Source of the DNA: an uncultured Bacteroidales bacterium
Lineage (GTDB): Bacteria > Bacteroidota > Bacteroidia > Bacteroidales > F082
Direction of reading: 5' to 3'
Assembly (NCBI GenBank): GCA_947307415.1
Contig: CAMZJA010000009.1
Span: forward strand, 1-64,000
DNA: 64,000 nucleotides
Shown here one piece after another: positions 9,326 through 18,000 of this stretch (position 1 is its first letter; each line of letters begins with the position of its first letter). Position numbers and translations under genes: made by a program. The notes beneath the pieces are model-generated. The model saw only the letters and a program-made list of their open reading frames with translations. It was not told the origin of the DNA and searched no databases.

Positions 9326-9405
9326 GACCTTAGACGTTAGACCTTAGACTTTAGTCGTTGAGACAAAAAATCTAAGGTCTAAGGTCTAAAGTCTAAAGTC
9401 TAAAA
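9326..9405. repeat. Heptamer array H1 (TTAGACC/GGTCTAA), inverted arms
   Basis: Left arm of about four 7-bp units (GACCTTA, GACGTTA, GACCTTA, GACTTTA), a short loop, then a right arm of complementary units (TCTAAGG, TCTAAGG, TCTAAAG...). The arms pair to a long hairpin filling the whole sufS-sufE gap. It could act as an attenuator or RNA-stability element between the genes. Confidence 0.85.
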
Positions 9406-9407
9406 AT

Positions 9408-9821
9408 ATGACAATAAAAGAGATTCAGGATTCAATAGTCGAGGAGTTCTCGATGTTCGACGACTGGATGGACCGCTATGCGATGCTCATCGAAATGGGC
9501 AAGGAATGTCCGATCATAGACCCACAGTACAGAAACGATAACTACCTCATAAACGGCTGTCAGTCAAGGGTTTGGCTTCATGCCGAGTTAAAAGACGGTA
9601 AGATTTATTTCACTGCCGACAGCGATGCCGTCATCACCAAGGGCATCATCAACTTGTTGATAAAGGTGTTTTCGGGACAGACTCCAGCCGACATCTTGGC
9701 AGCGGATATGAGCTTCTTGGATGAGATAGGCTTGAAAGAGCATTTGTCACCAACAAGATCGAATGGATTGCTGAGCATGGTGAAACAGATGATGTTGTAT
9801 GCCGAAATAATGAATAAGTAA
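9408..9821 (+). CDS. sufE: Sulfur acceptor protein SufE
   Basis: 137 aa SufE-type protein. It accepts persulfide sulfur from SufS on C51 in the GCQSRVWL motif and transfers it to the SufBCD scaffold, stimulating SufS. N-terminal EEFSMFDDWMDRY is the usual start of the fold. It begins right after the heptamer hairpin H1 and ends 1 nt before the next gene. Confidence 0.95.
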   Translation: MTIKEIQDSIVEEFSMFDDWMDRYAMLIEMGKECPIIDPQYRNDNYLINGCQSRVWLHAELKDGKIYFTADSDAVITKGIINLLIKVFSGQTPADILAADMSFLDEIGLKEHLSPTRSNGLLSMVKQMMLYAEIMNK

Positions 9822-9822
9822 T

Positions 9823-10173
9823 ATGACTGAACAAGACAAAAACGATTTAAAAGAGCGCGTGATTGCTGTGTTGAGCGGTATTTACGACCCTGAGATACCA
9901 GTCGATATTTACAAACTGGGCTTGATTTATGACATCGACATCGACGATGAAGGCGCAGTGAAAATTCTGATGACCGTGACGGCACCGAACTGCCCTGTCG
10001 CCGACTATCTCCCTAATTTCGTCAAGGAGAAAGTCAGCGCCATTATGGGTGTGAAATCATGCGATGTGGAGCTCACCTTCGAGCCTGCCTGGAGTCCAGC
10101 GAGCCTCTCCGAAGAGGTACGCGCCGAGCTGGGTCTCGACGAAGGCTTCGGCTTCAGCGATATGATGTATTAA
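9823..10173 (+). CDS. MIP18/SufT-like (DUF59) Fe-S assembly protein
   Basis: 116 aa MIP18-family protein. IYDPEIPVDIYKLGLIYDI and the MTVTAPNCPVADYLP segment with its conserved cysteine (C56) are the family hallmarks. Such proteins take part in Fe-S cluster maturation or transfer and often close suf operons in Bacteroidota. Co-transcription with sufE is likely. Its TAA stop overlaps the TAA of the convergent kinase gene within one TTAA tetranucleotide. Confidence 0.9.
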   Translation: MTEQDKNDLKERVIAVLSGIYDPEIPVDIYKLGLIYDIDIDDEGAVKILMTVTAPNCPVADYLPNFVKEKVSAIMGVKSCDVELTFEPAWSPASLSEEVRAELGLDEGFGFSDMMY

Positions 10174-11036
10174 TTCTTGCAGTTTCCGATTAAATCGCGC
10201 GCCATGCCGAGGAACATGAAGGCAACGGCGTTGAAATCCATATTCAGATCTTTGCTCAAGCCGACTTTATCTTTAAAGATGGCGACGTTGAACCACTGCA
10301 GGCACTGGAATGCGCGGTGGAAATACAGGCGGTTCAGCTCTTCCTGTGTCGGTTTGTGGCCAACGTAAGCCTCGAGCAGCGACAAAGCCTTGTCGAAACC
10401 GGCGTTTCCGTAGCATGCGATATCGTAGAACGGGTCGTTCATTCCGGCAAATTCCCAGTCTAAAACATAGAATTTATCCTTCGCGATGACAAGGTTTGTA
10501 GGCTGATAGTCGCAGTGGCACGGAACCTTTTTCACCTCTTTGTAAAGTTTACGCATCTCGTCGAGAGTATGACGGAGCTCCTTGTATTCCTGCGGATGCT
10601 CGAAACCCATCTCTTTGCAGTAGTTTTCGTATGTGTCAAGACGGCCAAAAGCGTTGTAATCAGTGAATTTCAGGTCGCTGTTATGCAGTTTCTTCAAGGC
10701 CTTCACAGACATCTCATTGTAAGAGACGACATCGGTTGTCGACATGATGGTACCTTCTACGTATTTTGCGAGTTTTTCGCCTGAGCGAATCTCTACGTAA
10801 ACGGTCTCGTTATTCAAATCGAGTTTCTCGACTTCCTTGATGTTGGCATCTTCTTCCACGCGGTCGACAAAGCGTTCGGCGAACTTGCCCGGCACACGGT
10901 AGGTATATAATTCTCCTTGACACTCAACCACATAGGTGTAATTACTCATTCCGCCTTCGAGGCGTTTCACGATTTTAGCGTCGGTTGCCTGCATCAAGGC
11001 GTTTACTCTTCTGATGATATAAAGTTCAATTTCCAT
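10170..11036 (-). CDS. Choline kinase-like (LicA/APH-fold) phosphotransferase
   Basis: 288 aa kinase of the choline/ethanolamine/aminoglycoside kinase fold. It has LEGGMSNYTYVVE (nucleotide loop), the catalytic HCDYQPTNLV (H-x-D-x5-N type), and LDWEFAGMNDPFYDIA with the metal-binding aspartate. It likely phosphorylates a small alcohol such as choline, but no nucleotidyltransferase or lic-type gene sits beside it, so the substrate is open. It is monocistronic, with a -7 box at 11077. Confidence 0.8.
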   Translation of the reverse strand: MEIELYIIRRVNALMQATDAKIVKRLEGGMSNYTYVVECQGELYTYRVPGKFAERFVDRVEEDANIKEVEKLDLNNETVYVEIRSGEKLAKYVEGTIMSTTDVVSYNEMSVKALKKLHNSDLKFTDYNAFGRLDTYENYCKEMGFEHPQEYKELRHTLDEMRKLYKEVKKVPCHCDYQPTNLVIAKDKFYVLDWEFAGMNDPFYDIACYGNAGFDKALSLLEAYVGHKPTQEELNRLYFHRAFQCLQWFNVAIFKDKVGLSKDLNMDFNAVAFMFLGMARDLIGNCKN

Positions 11037-11076
11037 GGTTAAAAATTGTTTATTAAATCGTTTTCAAAATTGTTTG

Positions 11077-11084
11077 CAAAGATA
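11077..11084 (-). promoter_or_regulatory. -7 box for the kinase gene
   Basis: TATCTTTG on the minus strand, 40 nt upstream of the start codon. Confidence 0.5.
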
Positions 11085-11131
11085 TACTAAATTTAATAAT
11101 GTGCAGCTGTTTTTTTAAAGATTTTTCCATC

Positions 11132-11204
11132 TTTAGTCATCATTATTGAATTGCCATCTTTCTACGAAAGCTGAAGATTCAATAATTGACGACCAAAGAC
11201 TAAA
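11132..11204. repeat. 73-bp imperfect palindrome
   Basis: Nested inverted repeats: TTTAGTC/GACTAAA at the ends, ATTGAAT/ATTCAAT inside, CTTTC/GAAAG at the tip. The outer arms use the same heptamer letters as the TTAGACT arrays. It lies in the divergent gap between the kinase gene and tRNA-Ala; nothing else but the promoters is seen in that gap. Confidence 0.6.
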
Positions 11205-11244
11205 ATAAATTTCGATTGGATGTGATTTACATTAAAAAAAAATG

Positions 11245-11252
11245 TAATTTTG
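11245..11252 (+). promoter_or_regulatory. -7 box for tRNA-Ala
   Basis: TAATTTTG, 15 nt upstream of the tRNA 5' end. Confidence 0.5.
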
Positions 11253-11267
11253 CAGCGCGAAAGCAAT

Positions 11268-11340
11268 GGGGGTTTAGCTCATCTGGTAGAGCGTTAGGTT
11301 CGCAATCTAAAGGTGGCCGGTTCGAGTCCGGTATCCTCCA
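11268..11340 (+). tRNA. tRNA-Ala (CGC)
   Basis: 73-nt cloverleaf. Anticodon loop TTCGCAA gives anticodon CGC (codon GCG). The acceptor stem has the alanine identity pair G3-U70 and discriminator A73. There is one T6-T67 mismatch in the acceptor stem. CCA is not encoded. Confidence 0.9.
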
Positions 11341-11346
11341 CAGATC

Positions 11347-11385
11347 ATGCTAATTATTTGATTATCAAATAGTTAGCATTTTTTA
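11347..11385 (+). terminator. Terminator after tRNA-Ala
   Basis: ATGCTAA/TTAGCAT stem extended by TATTTGAT/ATCAAATA, followed by six T residues. It overlaps the 3' end of the convergent Fic gene. Confidence 0.8.
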
Positions 11386-12648
11386 TTTGGTGATTTTTGT
11401 CAGCAAATTATTATAAAGCAAAACCCCTTTTGTCGTTAAAAGGTATTTCTGGCGAGGATGATGGGGCTTGTCGGGATAAAGCATGCGGACGAAACCTTCT
11501 GAGATTGCAGGATTGAGATGATATTCAAGAAAGTTCGGTCTATGTTTTAGATCTAAAGCTTTCATTATCTGTGCAATAGACCATTCTTCATAGCCAATCT
11601 TTTTTACCAAATCCAATATTAATGGATTATTTGTGTGCAACAAATCACAAGCTTGTTCGGGTACTTGTTCGGTACTTGTTCGGAAGGTTGTTCGGGTACT
11701 TGATGGGGTACTTGTGGGGGTACTTGTCGGGTGCTTGCTGGGTACTTGTCCCGAGCTTGTCCAGAACTTGTCCTGTACTACTAAATTCGGCTGAACGCTC
11801 CATTCCTTTAGAGGATTAATGTGCAGATAGCGATTACGCAAAACCCATTGCTCACCAAATAACAAATTACGGAAAAATCGCTCCAAATAAATAGGAGTAA
11901 AATCGACGCCTTTTTTGGCACTCTTATAATTAGCTCTTACTAACGCATTGCGGAAATACCAGGAATGCTTGGCAAAAAGATCGTTTTCAACGTCAAAACC
12001 CAACAAACGCAGATATTGAATTGTAAACACCGCCGTCGTTCGTGTATTGCCTTCTCCGAAAGGATGAATTTGCCATAAACCAGAAACAAACTTTGTGATG
12101 TGCGCAACCAACTGGTCGTTAGTGATACCTTTATAACTAAAGTTGCGTTCCTGCTCGATGTCGTAATCCAAAGCGCGACGCAAATCTTCCCAATTCAGAT
12201 AATCCACGGTATCGCCCTCGAGTACCCATTCCCTTTTTGAAATGTCGTATTCACGCAACTGGCCTGCATGTTTCATCACGCCATCGAAAATTCTGCGATG
12301 AACCGAGATATAGCCTTTTGTTGAGAAATCAATTGTCTTTACCGACAGAATTTTTTTAATGTTTTTAGATGCCTTATCAGCCTCTTCCTTATCAATGTCA
12401 CCATTTTCACGAACGGTTTTGCTTTCGTAATAGCTATCAAGCAACTTCCCGACCTCATCAATGGTGATTTCTCCCTCAATATTACGACGCGCCAAATCGT
12501 TCAGATACTCCGAGGTCTTCAATCCGTCAACCGCCTGAAGCCCAATAGCAGTGCTCCAAGCATACGCAGCTTCGCGTTGCGACGGCTCCCCTTGACGGAT
12601 GTACTCGTCAAAGTTGATATAGGTTTGTTTGACATCGTGATCTGACAT
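11383..12648 (-). CDS. Fic family protein with winged-helix tail
   Basis: 421 aa. The Fic core has HPFGEGNTR (motif HPFxxGNxR) near residue 196, so it is predicted to transfer AMP, or a related nucleotide, from its nucleotide to a target hydroxyl. An N-terminal ARRNIEGEITIDEV segment resembles built-in or VbhA-type inhibitory regions. Residues ~305-340 are a low-complexity Ser/Thr/Pro linker encoded by tandem 12-15 bp repeats (11640-11770). A C-terminal winged-helix domain follows (SIAQIMKALDLKHRPNF...LTTKGVLLY). Proteins of this layout are common in Bacteroidota; their targets are unknown. It is monocistronic, converging on tRNA-Ala. Confidence 0.88.
   Translation of the reverse strand: MSDHDVKQTYINFDEYIRQGEPSQREAAYAWSTAIGLQAVDGLKTSEYLNDLARRNIEGEITIDEVGKLLDSYYESKTVRENGDIDKEEADKASKNIKKILSVKTIDFSTKGYISVHRRIFDGVMKHAGQLREYDISKREWVLEGDTVDYLNWEDLRRALDYDIEQERNFSYKGITNDQLVAHITKFVSGLWQIHPFGEGNTRTTAVFTIQYLRLLGFDVENDLFAKHSWYFRNALVRANYKSAKKGVDFTPIYLERFFRNLLFGEQWVLRNRYLHINPLKEWSVQPNLVVQDKFWTSSGQVPSKHPTSTPTSTPSSTRTTFRTSTEQVPEQACDLLHTNNPLILDLVKKIGYEEWSIAQIMKALDLKHRPNFLEYHLNPAISEGFVRMLYPDKPHHPRQKYLLTTKGVLLYNNLLTKITK
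11640..11770. repeat. Tandem ACTTGTyCGGGT-type repeats in fic linker
   Basis: About nine imperfect copies built on GTACTTGTTCGG / GGTACTTGT, 12-15 bp each, run in frame and encode the Ser/Thr/Pro linker between the Fic and winged-helix domains. Copy number changes by slippage would mostly keep frame. Confidence 0.75.
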
Positions 12649-12713
12649 ACAGCATTGAATTAGACTGCAAATATAGTGATTTTTGTCAATATAAGCAAAA
12701 AAAATTCAATTCC

Positions 12714-14084
12714 TTAAGCTACCGAATTGTATCTAAACACCTTCCTCTGCGTCAGCAACAAAACCAGCGCCAACACAGCACCGAAAACATCGGACACAGT
12801 ACAGGAAGCGAAAACGCCTTGAAGACTGTCGAATCCCAAATCTTCAAAGATTGTTGGCATGATGAACATCATCGGGATGAGGAAGATGACCTGACGCGAG
12901 AGGCTGGTGACAATGGCAATCCACGGTTTGTCGATACTCTGGAAGAAGTTGGAGTTGACGATGGTGAAGGCGATGAGTGGAGTCATCACTGTGATGTAAG
13001 GCAACGCCATCTGCGAGATGTCGAGCAAAACCTGGTCGCTAGTAAACGCCATCGAGATGATGCGAGGCATAGTGCAACCGATGATTGCCGTAACAATTCC
13101 TAACAAAACGCAGACTTTCATCGTCAGGGTATAGACGCGTTTGAGCCTCTCGGGGTGACCGGCACCGTAGTTGTAGCCAGCTATTGGCTGCATTCCCATG
13201 CACACTCCGAGGATTATCATTATCATGATGAGTATGTAGCTGTTGGCGATGCCGTAAGCGCCCACTGCCATATCGCCGCCGTATTTTATGAGTTGTTTGT
13301 TCAAAATCGCAACCACTCCGGCAGCCGCCACGTTCATCAAAAACGGGCTCAATCCTATCAACAGAATGTTTTTGAAGATATAGCCTTTCGGCTGAAATCC
13401 GTGACGATGGAAACGGATGAACGAGTCGCGTTTTACGAAATGTAGCATCGCAAGGAAGCTTGCAAAAGCCATCGAGATGGTGGTAGCCCAAGCAGCACCT
13501 GCTATTCCCATATTGAAGACGAAGATGAACAGGGCGTCGAGACCGATGTTAAGCACCGCACCCGACACGAGCACTATCATCGACTGGTTGGGATAGCCCG
13601 ACGAACGCATCAACGAGACGAGGTTGAACGCCAAGGTGGTAAGGAACATTCCAGGAAGCACGATGACCATGTATTCGCGGGCGTAAGCAACGGTTTCGGC
13701 TGTTGCACCAAAGGCGAACAATATCTTGTCGAGGAAAATATACGAAAACAGCATAACCAGTCCGCTCAGAATGACGGTGAAAATGACGCTGTTGCCGAGG
13801 ATGTTCTCCGCCCAGTTGATGTCTTTCTTGCCCAAAACTATCGACATCCTTGCCCCAGCTCCAACACCTATCAAAGCGCCGAAAGCGTGGATGATATTGA
13901 TGATCGGCAAAGTGATGGCTAAACCAGCGATTGCGAGCGCACCCACTCCGTGTCCGATGAAGATACGGTCACAAATGTTGTAAACCGATGAGATAACCTG
14001 ACTCACTACCGACGGCAAGGCGTACATAAGTAACAGAGTACCAATGCCTTTCGTCTCCAATTCCCTTGTTCTATCTGTCTGCAT
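12714..14084 (-). CDS. MATE family efflux transporter
   Basis: 456 aa, twelve predicted membrane helices in two MatE halves (LPSVVSQVISSVYNICDRIFIGHG at the N-terminus, split; second half starts near residue 235). It exports drugs or metabolites by Na+/H+ antiport. The ATG at 14084 is taken instead of a TTG at 14096. It overlaps the 3' end of tatC by 14 nt, so the two are probably translationally coupled. Substrate unknown. Confidence 0.93.
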   Translation of the reverse strand: MQTDRTRELETKGIGTLLLMYALPSVVSQVISSVYNICDRIFIGHGVGALAIAGLAITLPIINIIHAFGALIGVGAGARMSIVLGKKDINWAENILGNSVIFTVILSGLVMLFSYIFLDKILFAFGATAETVAYAREYMVIVLPGMFLTTLAFNLVSLMRSSGYPNQSMIVLVSGAVLNIGLDALFIFVFNMGIAGAAWATTISMAFASFLAMLHFVKRDSFIRFHRHGFQPKGYIFKNILLIGLSPFLMNVAAAGVVAILNKQLIKYGGDMAVGAYGIANSYILIMIMIILGVCMGMQPIAGYNYGAGHPERLKRVYTLTMKVCVLLGIVTAIIGCTMPRIISMAFTSDQVLLDISQMALPYITVMTPLIAFTIVNSNFFQSIDKPWIAIVTSLSRQVIFLIPMMFIMPTIFEDLGFDSLQGVFASCTVSDVFGAVLALVLLLTQRKVFRYNSVA

Positions 14085-14892
14085 TTTGCTTTTCAATATT
14101 TTTTGCTATGCTAATCCCATATTCGTATAAAATGTAAAACGGCACAAAAATCAGCAGCTGACTGATGATGTCGGGCGGCGTAATGAGTGCCGAAAGCGCC
14201 AAGATGACAACGATGGCGATTTTGCGGTTTTTCCTTAGCCAAGCTGAAGAAACGATGCCGATTGAGGCTAACAACCTTATCAATAATGGCAGCTGAAACA
14301 CCAGTCCGGCGGCGAGACAAACGCCCAAAACGGTGCTCACATACGAGCTCACGTCGATGATGTTTTGAATGCTTCCGTTGGCCTCATAGTTGGCGAGGAA
14401 GTTGATGCCGAGAGGTGCGATGATGAAGTAGCTGAACGCCACCCCGAGGAAAAACCAAAACACTATCTTCCAGACTATCAAGCGGGTACGGCGTTTCATC
14501 GTTGTCGAAAGAGCCGGCTTCACAAAGCCCCACAGCTGCCCGATGATGTAGGGAAAAGCAATTACCAAGGCACCTACCGCTGATGCTTTGATGTGAAGCA
14601 TAAACTGACCAGCAATTTTGGTGTTATAAATCTGCAGCGGATTCGCATTGATTCTCAATGCCTCAGTGCCAGTCAGATCGGCCAGTTTCGCAAAAAGTCG
14701 GTTGGTAATAAAATCGCTTTCGGAAGGATAAAAAACGATATTGATGATATCGCCTTTGAAAAAAGTGAAGAGCACAATGAAGAGCAAAACAAAAGCAATC
14801 CCGATGTGCATCAACACTTTACGAAGCTCATCGAGATGCTCGCCGAAGGTCATCTGAACATCTTCGGAGTCGTCAATCTTCTTTTTTCTCAT
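14071..14892 (-). CDS. tatC: Twin-arginine translocase subunit TatC
   Basis: 273 aa inner-membrane protein, six helices, receptor for twin-arginine signal peptides. FGEHLDELRK near the N-terminus is the canonical TatC cytoplasmic motif, and ALSALITPPDIISQLLIFVP forms the last helices. An insertion after helix 1 (roughly residues 50-100) is typical of Bacteroidota TatC. Its start overlaps the end of tatA by 20 nt. A GTG one codon upstream (14895) is a possible alternative start. Confidence 0.95.
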   Translation of the reverse strand: MRKKKIDDSEDVQMTFGEHLDELRKVLMHIGIAFVLLFIVLFTFFKGDIINIVFYPSESDFITNRLFAKLADLTGTEALRINANPLQIYNTKIAGQFMLHIKASAVGALVIAFPYIIGQLWGFVKPALSTTMKRRTRLIVWKIVFWFFLGVAFSYFIIAPLGINFLANYEANGSIQNIIDVSSYVSTVLGVCLAAGLVFQLPLLIRLLASIGIVSSAWLRKNRKIAIVVILALSALITPPDIISQLLIFVPFYILYEYGISIAKNIEKQNADR

Positions 14893-15049
14893 CACTCGGC
14901 TCGTTCATGGCATCTTTGAATTCCTTGACGCCCTTGCCCATTCCACGCATTAGCTCAGGGAGTTTCTTGCCGCCGAAAAGCAGCAAAATAGCCAACACGA
15001 TAAGAATTATTTCACCGGTTCCGATACCGCCTAAAAATAATGTTGTCAT
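14873..15049 (-). CDS. tatA: Twin-arginine translocase subunit TatA
   Basis: 58 aa protein: one membrane helix (EIILIVLAILLLFGGKKLPEL, here split for length), the hinge FGGKKLPEL, then an amphipathic helix with GKGVKEFKDAM and a charged tail. It forms the Tat pore together with TatC. It overlaps tatC by 20 nt. A -7 box TATATTTG lies 19 nt upstream. TatB is not present nearby; Bacteroidota Tat systems generally work with TatA and TatC only. Confidence 0.95.
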   Translation of the reverse strand: MTTLFLGGIGTGEIILIVLAILLLFGGKKLPELMRGMGKGVKEFKDAMNEPSDEKKED

Positions 15050-15068
15050 ATTTCTAATTTATTTTTTG

Positions 15069-15076
15069 CAAATATA
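15069..15076 (-). promoter_or_regulatory. -7 box for tatA-tatC-MATE
   Basis: TATATTTG on the minus strand, 19 nt upstream of tatA. Confidence 0.55.
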
Positions 15077-15091
15077 AACATTTTTTCGAAA

Positions 15092-18000
15092 TCAAGAATT
15101 TATTTCGCGCAATAAATCCAAAGCGTCTTTCACCCTGTCTACAACCTTGAAAATCAATATGTTTTTACCGTTTTGCTCCTTAAACTGACAACGTTTCAGA
15201 TGGTCCGAAGCGTAACGGATGATTTTTTGGAAAATCGTTGTGTTAAAGTATTCCGACTCCTGATCCTGCAGGAAATAACAAGTCATGTCGCCTTTTTTGA
15301 GAACGATTTTTTCAAAGCCGAGGTCACGGGCAATCCAACGTAATCTTACGGTATTCAAGAGGTCGTTAGCCTGCGGCGGAAGTTCACCGAAACGGTCGAT
15401 GAGATTGTCGGTAAACCGCATCAAACCTTCTTCATTTTCAATATGATCGAGCTCGTTGTAGAGACTGATACGCTCAGCGGATGAATCGACGTACTCGTTC
15501 GGAAGAAGTATCTCCAGATCCGACTCAATGGCGCATTCGCGGACGTATTTTTTCTCTTCTTCTGGCTTCTCGAACAGGTCTTTGAACTCGTTTTCCTTGA
15601 GTTCCATGATGGCCTCGTCGAGGATTTTATGATAAGTCTCGAAGCCGATATCGTTGATAAATCCGCTCTGTTCGGCGCCCAGCAGGTTGCCGGCTCCACG
15701 GATGTCGAGGTCGCGCATTGCGATGTTGAAACCGCTGCCCAAATCGGAGAATTCCTCGAGGGCTCGCAGACGTTTCTGTGCCTCATCGCTGAGCATCGCC
15801 AACGGAGGTGTGAGGAGGTAGCAGAACGCCTTTTTGTTGGAACGTCCCACCCTACCACGCAACTGGTGCAGGTCGCTCAGTCCGTATTTGTGCGCATCGT
15901 TGATAATGATGGTGTTGGCGTTCGGAATATCCAGTCCAGCCTCGATAATCGTGGTGCACAGAAGCACGTCGTACTTGCCGTCGATGAAGTCGAGCATTAT
16001 CTGTTCGAGCTTGTCGCCCTCCATCTGTCCGTGACCCACAGCCACCTTCGCGCCCGGCACGCAGCTGATAATCATGTCGTAAACCTCCATGATGTTTTGG
16101 ATGCGGTTGTGAACAAAAAACACCTGTCCGTCGCGCGCCAACTCGTACTGGATGGCGTCTCTTATCACGTCCGGAGAGAACGAACGAAGTTCGGTCTCGA
16201 CAGGATATCTGTTGGGCGGCGGAGTGGTGATGATGCTCATGTCGCGAGCTCCCATCATCGAAAACTGCAGTGTTCTTGGGATAGGCGTTGCCGTCAGAGT
16301 GAGGGTATCGACATTGGTTTTCATCTGTTTCAGCTTCTCCTTGGCAGAGACGCCGAACTTCTGCTCCTCGTCGATTATCAAGAGACCTAAGTCCTTGAAC
16401 TCCACATCTTTACTGATGATTCGATGAGTACCTATTAATATGTCTATGCGACCGTTTTTCACGTCGTCAAGAGTCTTTTTCTGCTCTTTAGCGGTCTTGA
16501 AACGGTTCATATAGTCGATGGTGACAGGAAAACCTTTCAAACGACTAGAGAACGTATGGAAATGCTGCAAAGCAAGCACCGTGGTAGGCACCAAAACAGC
16601 CACCTGTTTCGAGTCGCTGACAGCTTTGAACGCCGCACGAATTGCCACTTCGGTCTTACCGAAACCAACGTCACCGCACACGAGACGGTCCATCGGCGAT
16701 TCCTTCTCCATATCGCGTTTCACATCGATGGTCGCCTTAAGCTGATCCGGTGTGTCCTCATACATAAACGAAGCCTCGAGCTCGGTCTGTAGATAAGTAT
16801 CCGGCATAAACTGGAAACCCTTCGAGTTCTTGCGCTCAGCGTAAAGTTTTATGAGCTCACGAGCGATATCTTTGACCTTGCTCTTAGTCTTTGCTTTCAG
16901 CTTATTCCATGCGTTGGAACCGAGTTTACTCAACGAAGGCTCAGCACCGTCTTTACTTGAATATTTAGATATTCTATGCAGCGAGTGGATGCTAACATAA
17001 AGCAGGTCGCCATTTTGATATATCAAACGCAGCGCTTCCTGCTGCTTTCCGTTGTGGTCAATGATCTCCAGACCGTCGAAACGTCCGATGCCATGGTCGA
17101 TATGAGTGACGTAATCGCCTGGTTTTAAATCATATAACTCTTTGATTGTCAGCGCCTGACTACTTGCAAAACCTTCGCGGAGATGGAAGCGGTGGTAACG
17201 TTCAAAGATCTGATGGTCGGTGAAACAACAGAGTTTCTGGTCGTTATCGACAAAACCTGCCTGAATGGAATATAATATAGGTGTGAAATCGTGGTTCGAC
17301 TCGTCCTTCTGCTGCAAATCGTTCAAAATGCTCTGAATTCGCTCGAGCTGACGCTTGCTTTCGGAGAAGAAAAGTATGCGGTAGTCTCTGTCTTTCAACG
17401 AGTTAATGGTGTTTTGCAACATCTCGAAGTTCTTGTTGAACACAGGCTGACTGGTGATGTTGAATTCCACAATCTCCTTCCCCACCGAATCGGAATATGT
17501 CTCGAAGGTAACTGACTTAAAATCATCGAGTTGAGTAAGAAGTTCATCGCTTTGCGCAAATAAAGTCTCAGGTGATTTCAGTTTTTCATTTTCTTCAAAC
17601 GCCTCGAATGCATCGACAGCTTTCTTGTACTCGGCATCGATTCTCTCTTTCAGGAAATCGGTCTCGTCGAGCCACATAACCGTCTGATTCTGAAGATATT
17701 GGAATATCGTCTCTCGTTCTTCCGAAAGGTTATGATCCTGCAAATTCGGCAACAAGACTATGCGTTGCAGCTTCTCAATCGAGAGCTGATCGACAGGATT
17801 GAACGAGCGGATTGACTCCACCTCGTCGAAATCGAAAACGATACGATATGGGTAGTCATTGGCAAAAGAAAACACATCGACGATGCCGCCACGAATTGCA
17901 AACTGACCCGGTTCGACAACAAAATCGACATGCTCGAAGTTGTATTCCAGCAAGGTGTCAGTGACGAAATCCATATCGACCTTCTCGCCCACCGCAAGCT

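Noticed and set aside
9326..9405. CRISPR array
   Set aside because: Units are 7 bp with no spacers, arms are inverted, and no cas genes are present.
10515..10784. Plus-strand frame over the choline-kinase-like gene
   Set aside because: Antisense shadow; no start signal and no domain.
15629..16390. 253-codon open frame antisense to mfd
   Set aside because: Low-complexity His/Val-rich translation typical of shadows over a clear helicase gene.
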